A DNA stretch of 63,983 nt from Paenibacillus sp. JJ-100 (GTDB taxonomy: Bacteria; Bacillota; Bacilli; Paenibacillales; Paenibacillaceae). The stretch covers positions 1 through 63,983 of the forward strand of contig NZ_CAOJCM010000013.1 of assembly GCF_948329825.1 (NCBI RefSeq). The letters run 5' to 3'. The position numbers and the translations under genes are program-made. Positions 24,861-33,759 of this stretch are shown here, piece after piece. The notes beneath the pieces are model-generated. The model had not been told where the DNA came from. It did no database searches and saw only the letters and a list, made by a program, of their open reading frames with translations. Positions within the stretch are counted from its first letter, which is position 1; each line of letters begins with the position of its first letter.

Positions 24861-27800
24861 TTGGCAGGACATCTTGTTCAATATGGTCGACGCACTCGGC
24901 GCAGTTATGCACGAATTAACGAGATACTCGAAGTTCCGAACCTGATCGAAATCCAACAAAAATCATATGATTGGTTTTTGGAGGAAGGGTTGCGTGAAAT
25001 GTTCCAGGATATCTCACCAATCCAAGATTTTACAGGCAACTTAATTTTGGAATTTATCGATTACAGTCTCGGAGAACCGAAGTATACAGTAGACGACGCG
25101 AAAGAGCGTGATGTTACTTATGCAGCACCACTTCGGGTCAAAGTCCGGCTCATTAATAAGGAAACCGGAGAAGTCAAAGAGCAGGAAGTATTCATGGGAG
25201 ATTTCCCGCTGATGACAAGCACCGGCACATTTATTATTAATGGTGCTGAACGGGTTATTGTCAGCCAGTTGGTTCGCTCTCCTAGCGTTTACTTCAGTAC
25301 CAAAGTTGATAAGAACGCAAAAAAAACGTATACCGCTACAGTAATTCCTAACCGCGGCGCTTGGCTAGAGCTGGAGATGGACGCAAAGGATGTTGTTTAT
25401 GTCCGGATCGACCGTACGCGTAAAATTCCGGTTACGGTACTTCTGCGTGCACTTGGTTTTGGCACAGATGCTGAGATTCTGGATTTGCTTGGTAATGACG
25501 AATATATCCGTAACACACTGGATAAAGACAACACGGATTCTACAGAGAAAGCCCTCATAGAGATCTATGAACGTCTCCGTCCAGGCGAGCCACCAACGTT
25601 GGATAACGCAAAAAGCTTGCTCGTAGCACGTTTCTTTGATCCAAAACGTTATGATCTCGCAAACGTAGGTCGCTACAAAATTAACAAAAAGCTTCATATT
25701 AAAAATCGTTTGTTCAATCAGCGCTTGGCTGAGTCTCTTATTGACACCGAGACAGGTGAAATCGTTGCAGAAGCAGGTCAGATGGTTGACCGTCGTTTGC
25801 TTGACGAAATTATGCCTTACTTGGAGAAAAGCGTTGGTTTCCGCACATATCACGTAGGGAATGGTGTTTTGGATGCCAATGATATCCCTATGCAAACGAT
25901 TGACGTGTTCTCACCAATTGAAGATGGTAAAGTGGTTAAGCTGATAGCCAATGGTGAAATTGACAAATCCGTGAAAAACATCACACCAGCAGACATCATT
26001 TCCTCCATCAGTTACTTCCTTAATTTGCTGCACGGCATTGGAAGCACGGATGATATCGATCATTTGGGTAACCGCCGTCTGCGTTCCGTTGGTGAGCTCT
26101 TGCAGAACCAGTTCCGTATCGGTTTGTCCCGTATGGAGCGTGTAGTTCGTGAGAGAATGTCCATTCAGGATGCTAACGTGATTACACCTCAGGCTTTGAT
26201 CAACATACGTCCAGTCATCGCATCCATTAAAGAGTTCTTCGGAAGCTCTCAATTGTCACAGTTTATGGACCAAACGAACCCGCTGGGTGAGTTGACGCAT
26301 AAACGTCGTCTCTCTGCTCTCGGACCAGGCGGTTTGACACGTGAGCGTGCCGGCATGGAAGTCCGAGACGTGCATCCATCTCACTATGGTCGGATGTGTC
26401 CAATCGAGACTCCAGAGGGACCAAACATCGGTTTGATCAACTCTCTGTCAACGTTTGCCCGTGTGAACGAATATGGGTTCATTGAAGCTCCATACCGCTG
26501 GGTGGATCCGAAGACAGGTGTAGTAACTGATCAGATCGATTACCTGACAGCGGACGAAGAGGACAACTATGTTATCGCTCAGGCGAATGCAAAGCTGAAT
26601 GAAGATAATACATTTGCTGAAGAAGCGATCATTGTACGTTACAACAAACAATCGGATAACATTCTTACAATGCCGAGTGATCGAGTGGACTACATGGACG
26701 TATCTCCTAAGCAGGTTGTATCTGTCGCTACTGCGCTCATTCCGTTTTTGGAGAACGATGACTCCAACCGCGCCCTAATGGGATCAAACATGCAACGGCA
26801 GGCAGTTCCGCTCTTGATTCCTAAAGCCCCGCTTGTAGGAACAGGTATGGAACACAAAGCTGCAAAAGACTCTGGTGTATGTATTGTAGCCGAATATGAC
26901 GGAATTATTGAACGTTCCTCTGCGAACGAGATCTGGCTTCGTCGTGTAGAAGAGGTAGACGGTCAGGAAGTCAAAGGTGACATCGTTAAATATAAATTAC
27001 ACAAATTTATGCGTTCGAACCAAGGGACATGTATCAACCAACGTCCGATCGTGAAAAGAGGAGAAGTTGTCAAAGCTGGCGATATTCTTGCTGACGGTCC
27101 TTCGACTGAAATGGGCGAACTTGCTCTGGGACGCAACGTTGTTGTTGCCTTCATGACATGGGAAGGTTACAACTACGAGGATGCGATTTTGCTCAGCGAA
27201 AAACTCGTTAAAGAAGATGTATACACATCTATCCATATCGAGGAATATGAGTCGGAAGCTCGGGATACCAAGCTCGGACCTGAAGAGATCACACGCGATA
27301 TCCCTAACGTTGGGGAAGAAGCGCTGCGTAATCTGGATGAGCGGGGTATTATCCGCATCGGTGCTGAAATTGCAGCTGGCGACATTCTCGTTGGTAAAGT
27401 TACACCAAAAGGGGTAACAGAACTGACGGCAGAAGAACGTCTCCTGCACGCTATCTTTGGTGAGAAAGCACGTGAAGTGCGTGATACTTCCCTGCGTGTA
27501 CCTCATGGTACAGATGGTATCGTCGTTGACGTGAAAGTATTTACCCGTGAAAACGGAGATGAACTGCCACCTGGTGTGAACCAACTCGTTCGTGTTTATA
27601 TTGCCCAAAAACGGAAAATTTCCGAGGGTGATAAAATGGCCGGACGTCACGGTAACAAAGGGGTCGTGGCTCGTATTTTGCCAGAAGAGGATATGCCATT
27701 TCTGCCAGACGGCACACCGGTTCAAATCGTTCTTAACCCGCTGGGCGTACCTTCACGTATGAACATCGGTCAAGTGCTTGAAGTTCACTTGGGTATGGCA

Positions 27801-28406
27801 GCAATGCAACTGGGCATCCACGTAGCAACACCTGTGTTCGACGGAGCGGATGAGTATGATGTCTTCGATACGATGGAAGAAGCGGGTATGCAACGTAACG
27901 GTAAAACGGTGTTGTATGACGGTCGTACAGGTGAAGAATTTGAACGTGAAGTTACTGTCGGTGTCATGCACATGATCAAATTGGCACACATGGTTGATGA
28001 TAAGATCCATGCCCGCTCCACAGGTCCTTATTCACTTGTTACGCAACAGCCGCTGGGTGGTAAAGCCCAATTCGGTGGACAGCGTTTCGGGGAGATGGAA
28101 GTTTGGGCGCTTGAAGCGTATGGTGCCGCTTATACTCTACAAGAAATATTGACAGTTAAATCCGATGACGTTGTTGGTCGGGTGAAAACGTATGAGTCCA
28201 TTGTCAAAGGCGAGAACGTACCAGAGCCAGGTGTTCCGGAATCGTTCAAAGTATTGATCAAAGAGCTGCAAAGCTTGGGTATGGACGTTAAGATTTTGAG
28301 TGAAGATGAGCAAGAGATTGAAATGAAAGAAATGGACGATGAAGATGACGCTGCGAGCGATAAGCTCAGCCTCAACCTGGAGGGTACAGAGGTCGGAGCG
28401 GAATAA
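24861..28406 (+). CDS. rpoB: DNA-directed RNA polymerase subunit beta
   Basis: An 1181-aa core subunit. TTG 24861 (AGHLVQYGRR follows) is set by GAGGGGTGAG at 24845-24854 and by homology; B. subtilis also uses TTG here. The rifampicin pocket is wild-type in appearance (SQLSQFMDQTNPLGEL, then THKRRLSALGPGG), so rifampicin sensitivity is expected. GDKMAGRHGNKG and the C-terminal clamp segment are intact, and an acidic C-terminal tail follows (MKEMDDEDDAASD). It is followed by rpoC after 112 bp. Confidence 0.97.
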   Translation: MAGHLVQYGRRTRRSYARINEILEVPNLIEIQQKSYDWFLEEGLREMFQDISPIQDFTGNLILEFIDYSLGEPKYTVDDAKERDVTYAAPLRVKVRLINKETGEVKEQEVFMGDFPLMTSTGTFIINGAERVIVSQLVRSPSVYFSTKVDKNAKKTYTATVIPNRGAWLELEMDAKDVVYVRIDRTRKIPVTVLLRALGFGTDAEILDLLGNDEYIRNTLDKDNTDSTEKALIEIYERLRPGEPPTLDNAKSLLVARFFDPKRYDLANVGRYKINKKLHIKNRLFNQRLAESLIDTETGEIVAEAGQMVDRRLLDEIMPYLEKSVGFRTYHVGNGVLDANDIPMQTIDVFSPIEDGKVVKLIANGEIDKSVKNITPADIISSISYFLNLLHGIGSTDDIDHLGNRRLRSVGELLQNQFRIGLSRMERVVRERMSIQDANVITPQALINIRPVIASIKEFFGSSQLSQFMDQTNPLGELTHKRRLSALGPGGLTRERAGMEVRDVHPSHYGRMCPIETPEGPNIGLINSLSTFARVNEYGFIEAPYRWVDPKTGVVTDQIDYLTADEEDNYVIAQANAKLNEDNTFAEEAIIVRYNKQSDNILTMPSDRVDYMDVSPKQVVSVATALIPFLENDDSNRALMGSNMQRQAVPLLIPKAPLVGTGMEHKAAKDSGVCIVAEYDGIIERSSANEIWLRRVEEVDGQEVKGDIVKYKLHKFMRSNQGTCINQRPIVKRGEVVKAGDILADGPSTEMGELALGRNVVVAFMTWEGYNYEDAILLSEKLVKEDVYTSIHIEEYESEARDTKLGPEEITRDIPNVGEEALRNLDERGIIRIGAEIAAGDILVGKVTPKGVTELTAEERLLHAIFGEKAREVRDTSLRVPHGTDGIVVDVKVFTRENGDELPPGVNQLVRVYIAQKRKISEGDKMAGRHGNKGVVARILPEEDMPFLPDGTPVQIVLNPLGVPSRMNIGQVLEVHLGMAAMQLGIHVATPVFDGADEYDVFDTMEEAGMQRNGKTVLYDGRTGEEFEREVTVGVMHMIKLAHMVDDKIHARSTGPYSLVTQQPLGGKAQFGGQRFGEMEVWALEAYGAAYTLQEILTVKSDDVVGRVKTYESIVKGENVPEPGVPESFKVLIKELQSLGMDVKILSEDEQEIEMKEMDDEDDAASDKLSLNLEGTEVGAE

Positions 28407-28455
28407 TCGCTTCGGGCGCATGATGACCAGCGTTTTTCATCAGGCTCACGTTCTG

Positions 28456-28473
28456 CTCCGGCTTCAGCCGGAG
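28456..28473 (+). repeat. hairpin in the rpoB-rpoC gap
   Basis: CTCCGGC (28456-28462), a TTCA loop and GCCGGAG (28467-28473). No T tract follows, so it should not terminate; possible mRNA processing or stability element. Confidence 0.5.
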
Positions 28474-28518
28474 TAGACGTAACCTAGATTACAGGAATTG
28501 GTTAAGGAGGGTTGCTCC

Positions 28519-31500
28519 TTGTTGGACGTCAACAATTTCGAATACATGAAGATCGGGCTTGCTTCCCCAGAGAAAATTCGTTCTTGGTCCCGCGGAGAAG
28601 TGAAAAAACCGGAAACGATCAACTATCGTACGTTGAAACCGGAAAAAGAAGGGCTATTCTGCGAAAAGATTTTTGGTCCTACAAAAGACTGGGAATGTCA
28701 TTGTGGTAAATACAAACGCGTTCGTTATAAAGGCGTTGTCTGTGACCGCTGTGGCGTTGAAGTAACACGTGCAAAAGTCCGTCGTGAACGGATGGGTCAC
28801 ATTGAGCTTGCTGCTCCGGTATCGCATATCTGGTACTTCAAAGGTATTCCGAGCCGCATGGGTCTCGCTCTGGATATGTCTCCGAGATCTCTGGAAGAGA
28901 TCATTTATTTTGCATCATATGTAGTAACCGATCCAGGAGAAACTCCACTGGAGAAAAAACAGCTGTTGTCCGAAAAGGAATATCGCAGCTACCGTGAAAA
29001 ATACGGATACGGCTTCCAAGCTGGCATGGGTGCAGAAGCAGTTAAAAAATTGCTTCAAGACCTTGATATAGAGAAAGAGCTTGAATTCCTGAAGGAAGAG
29101 CTCCGTACTGCACAAGGACAACGTCGTAACCGTGCAATCAAACGTTTGGAAGTGATTGAAGCATTCCGTAACTCTGGAAATAATCCAGAGTGGATGATCA
29201 TGGATGTACTTCCTGTCATTCCACCGGAACTTCGACCGATGGTACAACTGGATGGTGGACGTTTTGCTACGTCTGACTTGAATGACTTGTACCGCCGTGT
29301 AATTAACCGTAACAACCGTCTGAAACGTCTGCTTGACCTAGGCGCACCAGATATTATCGTGCAAAATGAAAAACGAATGCTGCAGGAAGCAGTTGACGCT
29401 TTGATCGATAACGGTCGTCGTGGACGCCCTGTTACTGGTCCGGGTAACCGTCCTTTGAAATCTCTCAGCCACATGCTGAAAGGTAAACAAGGTCGTTTCC
29501 GTCAAAACTTGCTCGGTAAACGTGTTGACTACTCCGGCCGTTCCGTTATCGTTGTCGGACCTTACTTGAAAATGTATCAATGCGGTCTGCCTAAAGATAT
29601 GGCCCTCGAACTGTTCAAGCCGTTTGTTATGAAAGAGCTTGTGAATAAAGGACTTGCTCACAACATCAAGAGCGCAAAACGTAAAGTTGAGCGTGTGAGT
29701 CCTGAAGTATGGGATGTCCTTGAAGAAGTAATCAAAGAGCATCCGGTTCTCTTGAACCGTGCCCCTACGCTTCACCGTCTCGGAATTCAAGCATTTGAGC
29801 CGATTCTGGTTGAAGGTAAAGCGATTCGTCTGCACCCACTGGTATGTACTGCATACAATGCCGACTTTGACGGCGACCAAATGGCCGTGCACGTTCCGTT
29901 GTCTGCTGAAGCACAAGCAGAAGCACGTATTCTGATGCTTGCATCAGGTAACATTTTGAACCCGAAAGATGGTAAACCGGTAGTAACCCCTTCCCAGGAT
30001 ATGGTTCTTGGTTCGTACTATTTGACAATGGACAACAAAGAAGAGAAGGGTACAGGTATGATTCTTCGTACTGTCCATGAGGCTATATCAGCATACCAAC
30101 GAGGTACTGCGGGACTGCATGCACGTGTGGCAATTCCAGTGAAAGCACTCGGTAAAACGAGCTTCACAGAAGAGCAGCAAAAAGGCATGTTACTGACAAC
30201 GATCGGTAAAATTATCTTTAATGAAATTTTCCCGGCGAGCTTCCCTTATATCAATGATGCGACTCGTGCAAACCTATATCAAGGTACAGCTGATCACTCA
30301 TTCGTTTATGAGAAAGGTGCTGACTTGAGAGAGGCAATTATGAATGCTCCTCAAGCGGGCGGTGTCGGCAAAGAATACCTTGGTTCCATTATCGCACGTT
30401 GTTTTGAAATTTATCACACAACCGAGACAGCGGTTATTCTCGATAAAATCAAACAGCTCGGATTCACGTACTCAACACGTGCGGGTATTACCGTAGCCGT
30501 GTCTGACGTTATCGTTCCAGATGAGAAAACAGAAATTTTGAAACAATCTGAAGAGAAAGCGCAAATCGTTACCAATCAGTACCGTCGTGGTCTGATCACG
30601 AATGAAGAGCGCTATGACCGTATCATTGATATCTGGTCGAAATCCAAAGATGACATCACGGATATCCTGATGAAGTCTATGGATCGTTATAACTCGATCA
30701 TGATGATGGTAGACTCCAAAGCACGGGGTAACAAATCACAAATCACTCAATTGGGCGGTATGCGTGGTCTGATGGCCAACCCGTCTGGTCGAATTATCGA
30801 ACTCCCAATCAAATCGAACTTCCGTGAAGGTCTGACAGTACTCGAGTACTTTATTTCCACTCACGGTGCGCGTAAAGGTCTCGCGGATACAGCCCTGCGT
30901 ACAGCTGACTCAGGTTATCTGACTCGTCGTCTCGTAGACGTAGCCCAAGACGTAATCGTGCGTGAGGACGATTGTGGTACCGATAAAGGGTTTACCGTTA
31001 GCCGAATTCAGGATGGTAAAGAGGTTATTGAGGATCTCTACGACCGTATTGAAGGCAGATATTGCTTCGAGACTGTTCGTCATCCAGAAACGAAAGAGAT
31101 TATCGCTGGCCGTAATGAACTAATCGATTCTGACAAAGCAGAAGCGATTATCAAAGCTGGCGTAACCAAATTGCAAATCCGCTCCGTTCTCAGCTGCCGT
31201 GCAAGCCATGGTGTCTGCAAGAAGTGTTACGGTCGTAACCTTGCGACAGGTAAACACGTGGAGATTGGTGAAGCGGTTGGTATCATTGCCGCACAATCCA
31301 TTGGTGAGCCAGGAACTCAGCTTACAATGCGTACGTTCCATACCGGCGGTGTAGCCGGAGACGATATCACGCAAGGTTTGCCGCGTATTCAGGAGTTGTT
31401 TGAGGCCCGTAATCCTAAAGGTCAAGCAACAATCAGTGAGATTGATGGTGTGGTTAAAGAAATTCGCGAAGCCAAGGATCGTCGCGAAATCGAAATTCAA

Positions 31501-32133
31501 GGTGAAGCGGAATCCAAAGTGTACTCCGTTACTTACGGTTCTCGTGTCCGCGTAAGCGAAGGCATGGAAATTGAAGCGGGTGACGAGTTGACAGACGGTT
31601 CCATCGATCCAAAAGAAATGCTGCGCATCAAAGGCGTACGTGGCGTACAGAACTACATTTTGCAGGAAGTACAGCGCGTATACCGTAACCAAGGCGTAGA
31701 AATCAATGACAAACACGTTGAAGTTATGATTCGTCAAATGCTGCGTAAAATCCGTATCGTTGATGCGGGAGATACAACGCTGCTGCCGGGATCGTTTGTA
31801 GATACGCATGAGTACGAAAGAGCGAACAAAATTGCGATTCTAAGTGATAAAGAGCCAGCGGTTGCGAAACCAATCTTGCTCGGTATCACAAAAGCATCCC
31901 TTGAGACAGACTCCTTCCTCTCTGCGGCATCGTTCCAGGAGACAACACGTGTATTGACGGATGCAGCGATCAAAGGTAAAGTCGATCAGTTGCTCGGTCT
32001 GAAGGAAAATGTAATCATCGGTAAATTGATCCCTGCAGGTACAGGTATGAACCGATACCGCAGTATCAAATTTGCTGAACCAGAAGGTGGCCAATCTTCT
32101 GTAGAAGAGTTGGAACCCGTATCGGTAGATTAA
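28519..32133 (+). CDS. rpoC: DNA-directed RNA polymerase subunit beta'
   Basis: A 1204-aa catalytic subunit. The zinc-binding domain has CHCGKYKRVRYKGVVCDRCG, the active-site Mg-binding motif is NADFDGDQMAVH, and the second zinc site is CRASHGVCKKCYG. The start is the first of two TTG codons at 28519, eight bases after AGGAGG (28505-28510), giving MLDVNNFEYM as in B. subtilis. The in-frame TTG at 28498 precedes the Shine-Dalgarno. Confidence 0.97.
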   Translation: MLDVNNFEYMKIGLASPEKIRSWSRGEVKKPETINYRTLKPEKEGLFCEKIFGPTKDWECHCGKYKRVRYKGVVCDRCGVEVTRAKVRRERMGHIELAAPVSHIWYFKGIPSRMGLALDMSPRSLEEIIYFASYVVTDPGETPLEKKQLLSEKEYRSYREKYGYGFQAGMGAEAVKKLLQDLDIEKELEFLKEELRTAQGQRRNRAIKRLEVIEAFRNSGNNPEWMIMDVLPVIPPELRPMVQLDGGRFATSDLNDLYRRVINRNNRLKRLLDLGAPDIIVQNEKRMLQEAVDALIDNGRRGRPVTGPGNRPLKSLSHMLKGKQGRFRQNLLGKRVDYSGRSVIVVGPYLKMYQCGLPKDMALELFKPFVMKELVNKGLAHNIKSAKRKVERVSPEVWDVLEEVIKEHPVLLNRAPTLHRLGIQAFEPILVEGKAIRLHPLVCTAYNADFDGDQMAVHVPLSAEAQAEARILMLASGNILNPKDGKPVVTPSQDMVLGSYYLTMDNKEEKGTGMILRTVHEAISAYQRGTAGLHARVAIPVKALGKTSFTEEQQKGMLLTTIGKIIFNEIFPASFPYINDATRANLYQGTADHSFVYEKGADLREAIMNAPQAGGVGKEYLGSIIARCFEIYHTTETAVILDKIKQLGFTYSTRAGITVAVSDVIVPDEKTEILKQSEEKAQIVTNQYRRGLITNEERYDRIIDIWSKSKDDITDILMKSMDRYNSIMMMVDSKARGNKSQITQLGGMRGLMANPSGRIIELPIKSNFREGLTVLEYFISTHGARKGLADTALRTADSGYLTRRLVDVAQDVIVREDDCGTDKGFTVSRIQDGKEVIEDLYDRIEGRYCFETVRHPETKEIIAGRNELIDSDKAEAIIKAGVTKLQIRSVLSCRASHGVCKKCYGRNLATGKHVEIGEAVGIIAAQSIGEPGTQLTMRTFHTGGVAGDDITQGLPRIQELFEARNPKGQATISEIDGVVKEIREAKDRREIEIQGEAESKVYSVTYGSRVRVSEGMEIEAGDELTDGSIDPKEMLRIKGVRGVQNYILQEVQRVYRNQGVEINDKHVEVMIRQMLRKIRIVDAGDTTLLPGSFVDTHEYERANKIAILSDKEPAVAKPILLGITKASLETDSFLSAASFQETTRVLTDAAIKGKVDQLLGLKENVIIGKLIPAGTGMNRYRSIKFAEPEGGQSSVEELEPVSVD

Positions 32134-32143
32134 GTTGAACCCC

Positions 32144-32157
32144 CTCACATAAGGGGA
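32144..32157 (+). repeat. small hairpin after rpoC
   Basis: CCCCT and AGGGG around a short loop, ten bases after the rpoC stop, without a T tract. Confidence 0.45.
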
Positions 32158-32164
32158 TAAGGAT

Positions 32165-32221
32165 GTGTATTTCAGGATACGGACGTTTGCGAAAGAGAGA
32201 TGGACGGATCCTGATATACAC
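32165..32221 (+). repeat. long imperfect inverted repeat between rpoC and rplGB
   Basis: The left arm starting GTGTATTTCAGGATAC (32165-32180) matches the right arm 32206-32221 at 14 of 16 positions, around about 25 nt. It is not followed by a T tract. See findings. Confidence 0.6.
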
Positions 32222-32249
32222 TAACTTTATAAATCTTTTAGGATTAGCA

Positions 32250-32278
32250 TTGACATTGCTTGCGCTAGATGCTAATAT
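32250..32278 (+). promoter_or_regulatory. sigma-A promoter of rplGB-rpsL-rpsG-fusA-tuf, with overlapping dyad
   Basis: TTGACA (32250-32255), a 17-bp spacer and TAATAT (32273-32278). A perfect inverted repeat, ATTAGCAT (32243-32250) and ATGCTAAT (32269-32276), overlaps the -35 and -10 elements. Confidence 0.75.
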
Positions 32279-32332
32279 ATCATAGGTGCGTGGGCAGCTG
32301 ATTGTATTTGGTCCTATTCGGAGGAATGTATG

Positions 32333-32581
32333 ATGTCTAATGAAAAAGACTTGCAAGATGCTCATGTCAAAATCGGTACCAAACAGACCATGCGGACAGT
32401 AGAGACAGGGATGGCTTCTGAAGTCTATGTCGCTGAAGATTGTGATCCGCAGCTCACTTCCAAAATCATTGCCTTGTGTGAACAACACAATGTAAAGTAC
32501 ACGAAAGTGGACACAATGAAAAATCTCGGCAAAGCTTGCGGGATTGGAGTGGGAGCAGCCATGGCTGCTGTCGTAAAATGA
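32333..32581 (+). CDS. rplGB: L7Ae family ribosomal protein (YbxF type)
   Basis: An 82-aa L7Ae/L30e-fold protein; the B. subtilis homolog YbxF binds kink-turn RNA. The signature VYVAEDCDPQLTSKII and the C-terminal KACGIGVGAAMAAVV are seen. ATG 32333 is preferred to the adjacent ATG 32330 because CGGAGGAA lies seven bases upstream. It is the first gene of the str operon here, as in Bacillus. Confidence 0.92.
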   Translation: MSNEKDLQDAHVKIGTKQTMRTVETGMASEVYVAEDCDPQLTSKIIALCEQHNVKYTKVDTMKNLGKACGIGVGAAMAAVVK

Positions 32582-32731
32582 TAGGGTAAGGAACGTTTTT
32601 GTCCGAGAACATTTAAGGATTCTCTAAGGCAAAAACTTTTCATTTGTCTTTTTATGAACCGCCTGGGTCTGTGGGCTTAGATAAAGGTTTGTAAAGAAAC
32701 ATGAATAATTGAGGAAGGGGGTGGCAATCAC

Positions 32732-33154
32732 ATGCCAACTATTAACCAACTAGTTCGTAAAGGACGTCAAGCTAAAGTTTACAAGTCAAAATCACCAGCT
32801 TTGCAAAAAGGATTCAATGCTTTGAAACGTGAATCCACTAGCACTAGTGCCCCACAAAAACGTGGTGTCTGCACTCGTGTAGGTACAATGACTCCACGTA
32901 AACCGAACTCTGCACTTCGTAAGTATGCCCGTGTTCGTTTGACGAACCGTCTCGAGGTAACTGCTTATATCCCGGGAATCGGACATAACCTTCAAGAGCA
33001 CAGCGTGGTATTGATCCGCGGAGGTAAAGTAAAAGACCTTGCAGGGGTTCGTTATCACATCGTTCGTGGAGCTCTCGATACTGCAGGCGTGAACAACCGT
33101 ATGCAAGCTCGTTCTAAATACGGTGCGAAGCGTCCAAAAGCTAAAAAAGCCTAA
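32732..33154 (+). CDS. rpsL: 30S ribosomal protein S12
   Basis: A 140-aa decoding-centre protein. The Lys positions altered in streptomycin resistance read wild-type in TPRKPNSALRKYARV and GKVKDLAGVRYH. Begins MPTINQLVRKGRQ after AGGAAGGGGG. Confidence 0.98.
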   Translation: MPTINQLVRKGRQAKVYKSKSPALQKGFNALKRESTSTSAPQKRGVCTRVGTMTPRKPNSALRKYARVRLTNRLEVTAYIPGIGHNLQEHSVVLIRGGKVKDLAGVRYHIVRGALDTAGVNNRMQARSKYGAKRPKAKKA

Positions 33155-33180
33155 ATTATGATAAGCAGGTAGCCTGAGAG

Positions 33181-33204
33181 CCTTCAGACTTAAGTCTTGA
33201 AGGT
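33181..33204 (+). repeat. palindrome between rpsL and rpsG
   Basis: CCTTCA-GACTTAAGTC-TTGAAGG is nearly self-complementary and lies 39 bp before rpsG, without a T tract. It probably forms an mRNA hairpin; function unknown. Confidence 0.5.
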
Positions 33205-33242
33205 GCAGGATCTGCTGAACAAAAAAAGAAAGGGGGATATCC

Positions 33243-33713
33243 ATGCCACGCAAAGGTCCAGTTACAAAAAGAGACGTGTTGCCAGATCCGGTATACAACA
33301 GCAAGTTGGTTACTCGTTTGATCAACCGCATCATGCTCGATGGAAAACGCGGTGTTGCTCAAAGCATTCTGTATAATGCGTTCAAGTTGATCCAAGAACG
33401 CACGGGTAATGACCCGATGGAAGTATTTGAGACAGCAATTAAAAATATCATGCCAGTTCTGGAAGTTAAAGCTCGCCGTGTCGGCGGTGCCAACTACCAA
33501 GTACCAATCGAGGTGAAACCTGAGAGACGTACTGCATTGGGTTTACGTTGGCTCGTAAACTACTCCCGCAACCGCGGTGAGAAAACAATGGAAGAACGTT
33601 TGGCGGCTGAAATTATTGATGCTTCCAACAACACAGGCGCTTCCGTTAAAAAACGTGAAGATACGCACAAAATGGCTGAAGCGAACAAAGCGTTTGCTCA
33701 CTACCGTTGGTAG
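33243..33713 (+). CDS. rpsG: 30S ribosomal protein S7
   Basis: A 156-aa primary binder of the 16S 3' domain, next to the E site. Begins MPRKGPVTKRDVLPDP and contains VGGANYQVPIEV. S7 represses its own operon in E. coli; no such site is evident here. GAAAGGGGGA precedes ATG. Confidence 0.98.
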   Translation: MPRKGPVTKRDVLPDPVYNSKLVTRLINRIMLDGKRGVAQSILYNAFKLIQERTGNDPMEVFETAIKNIMPVLEVKARRVGGANYQVPIEVKPERRTALGLRWLVNYSRNRGEKTMEERLAAEIIDASNNTGASVKKREDTHKMAEANKAFAHYRW

Positions 33714-33759
33714 GATTCAGTTCATAATAAAACTTTAATTTCGAAGGGAGACCCATTTT

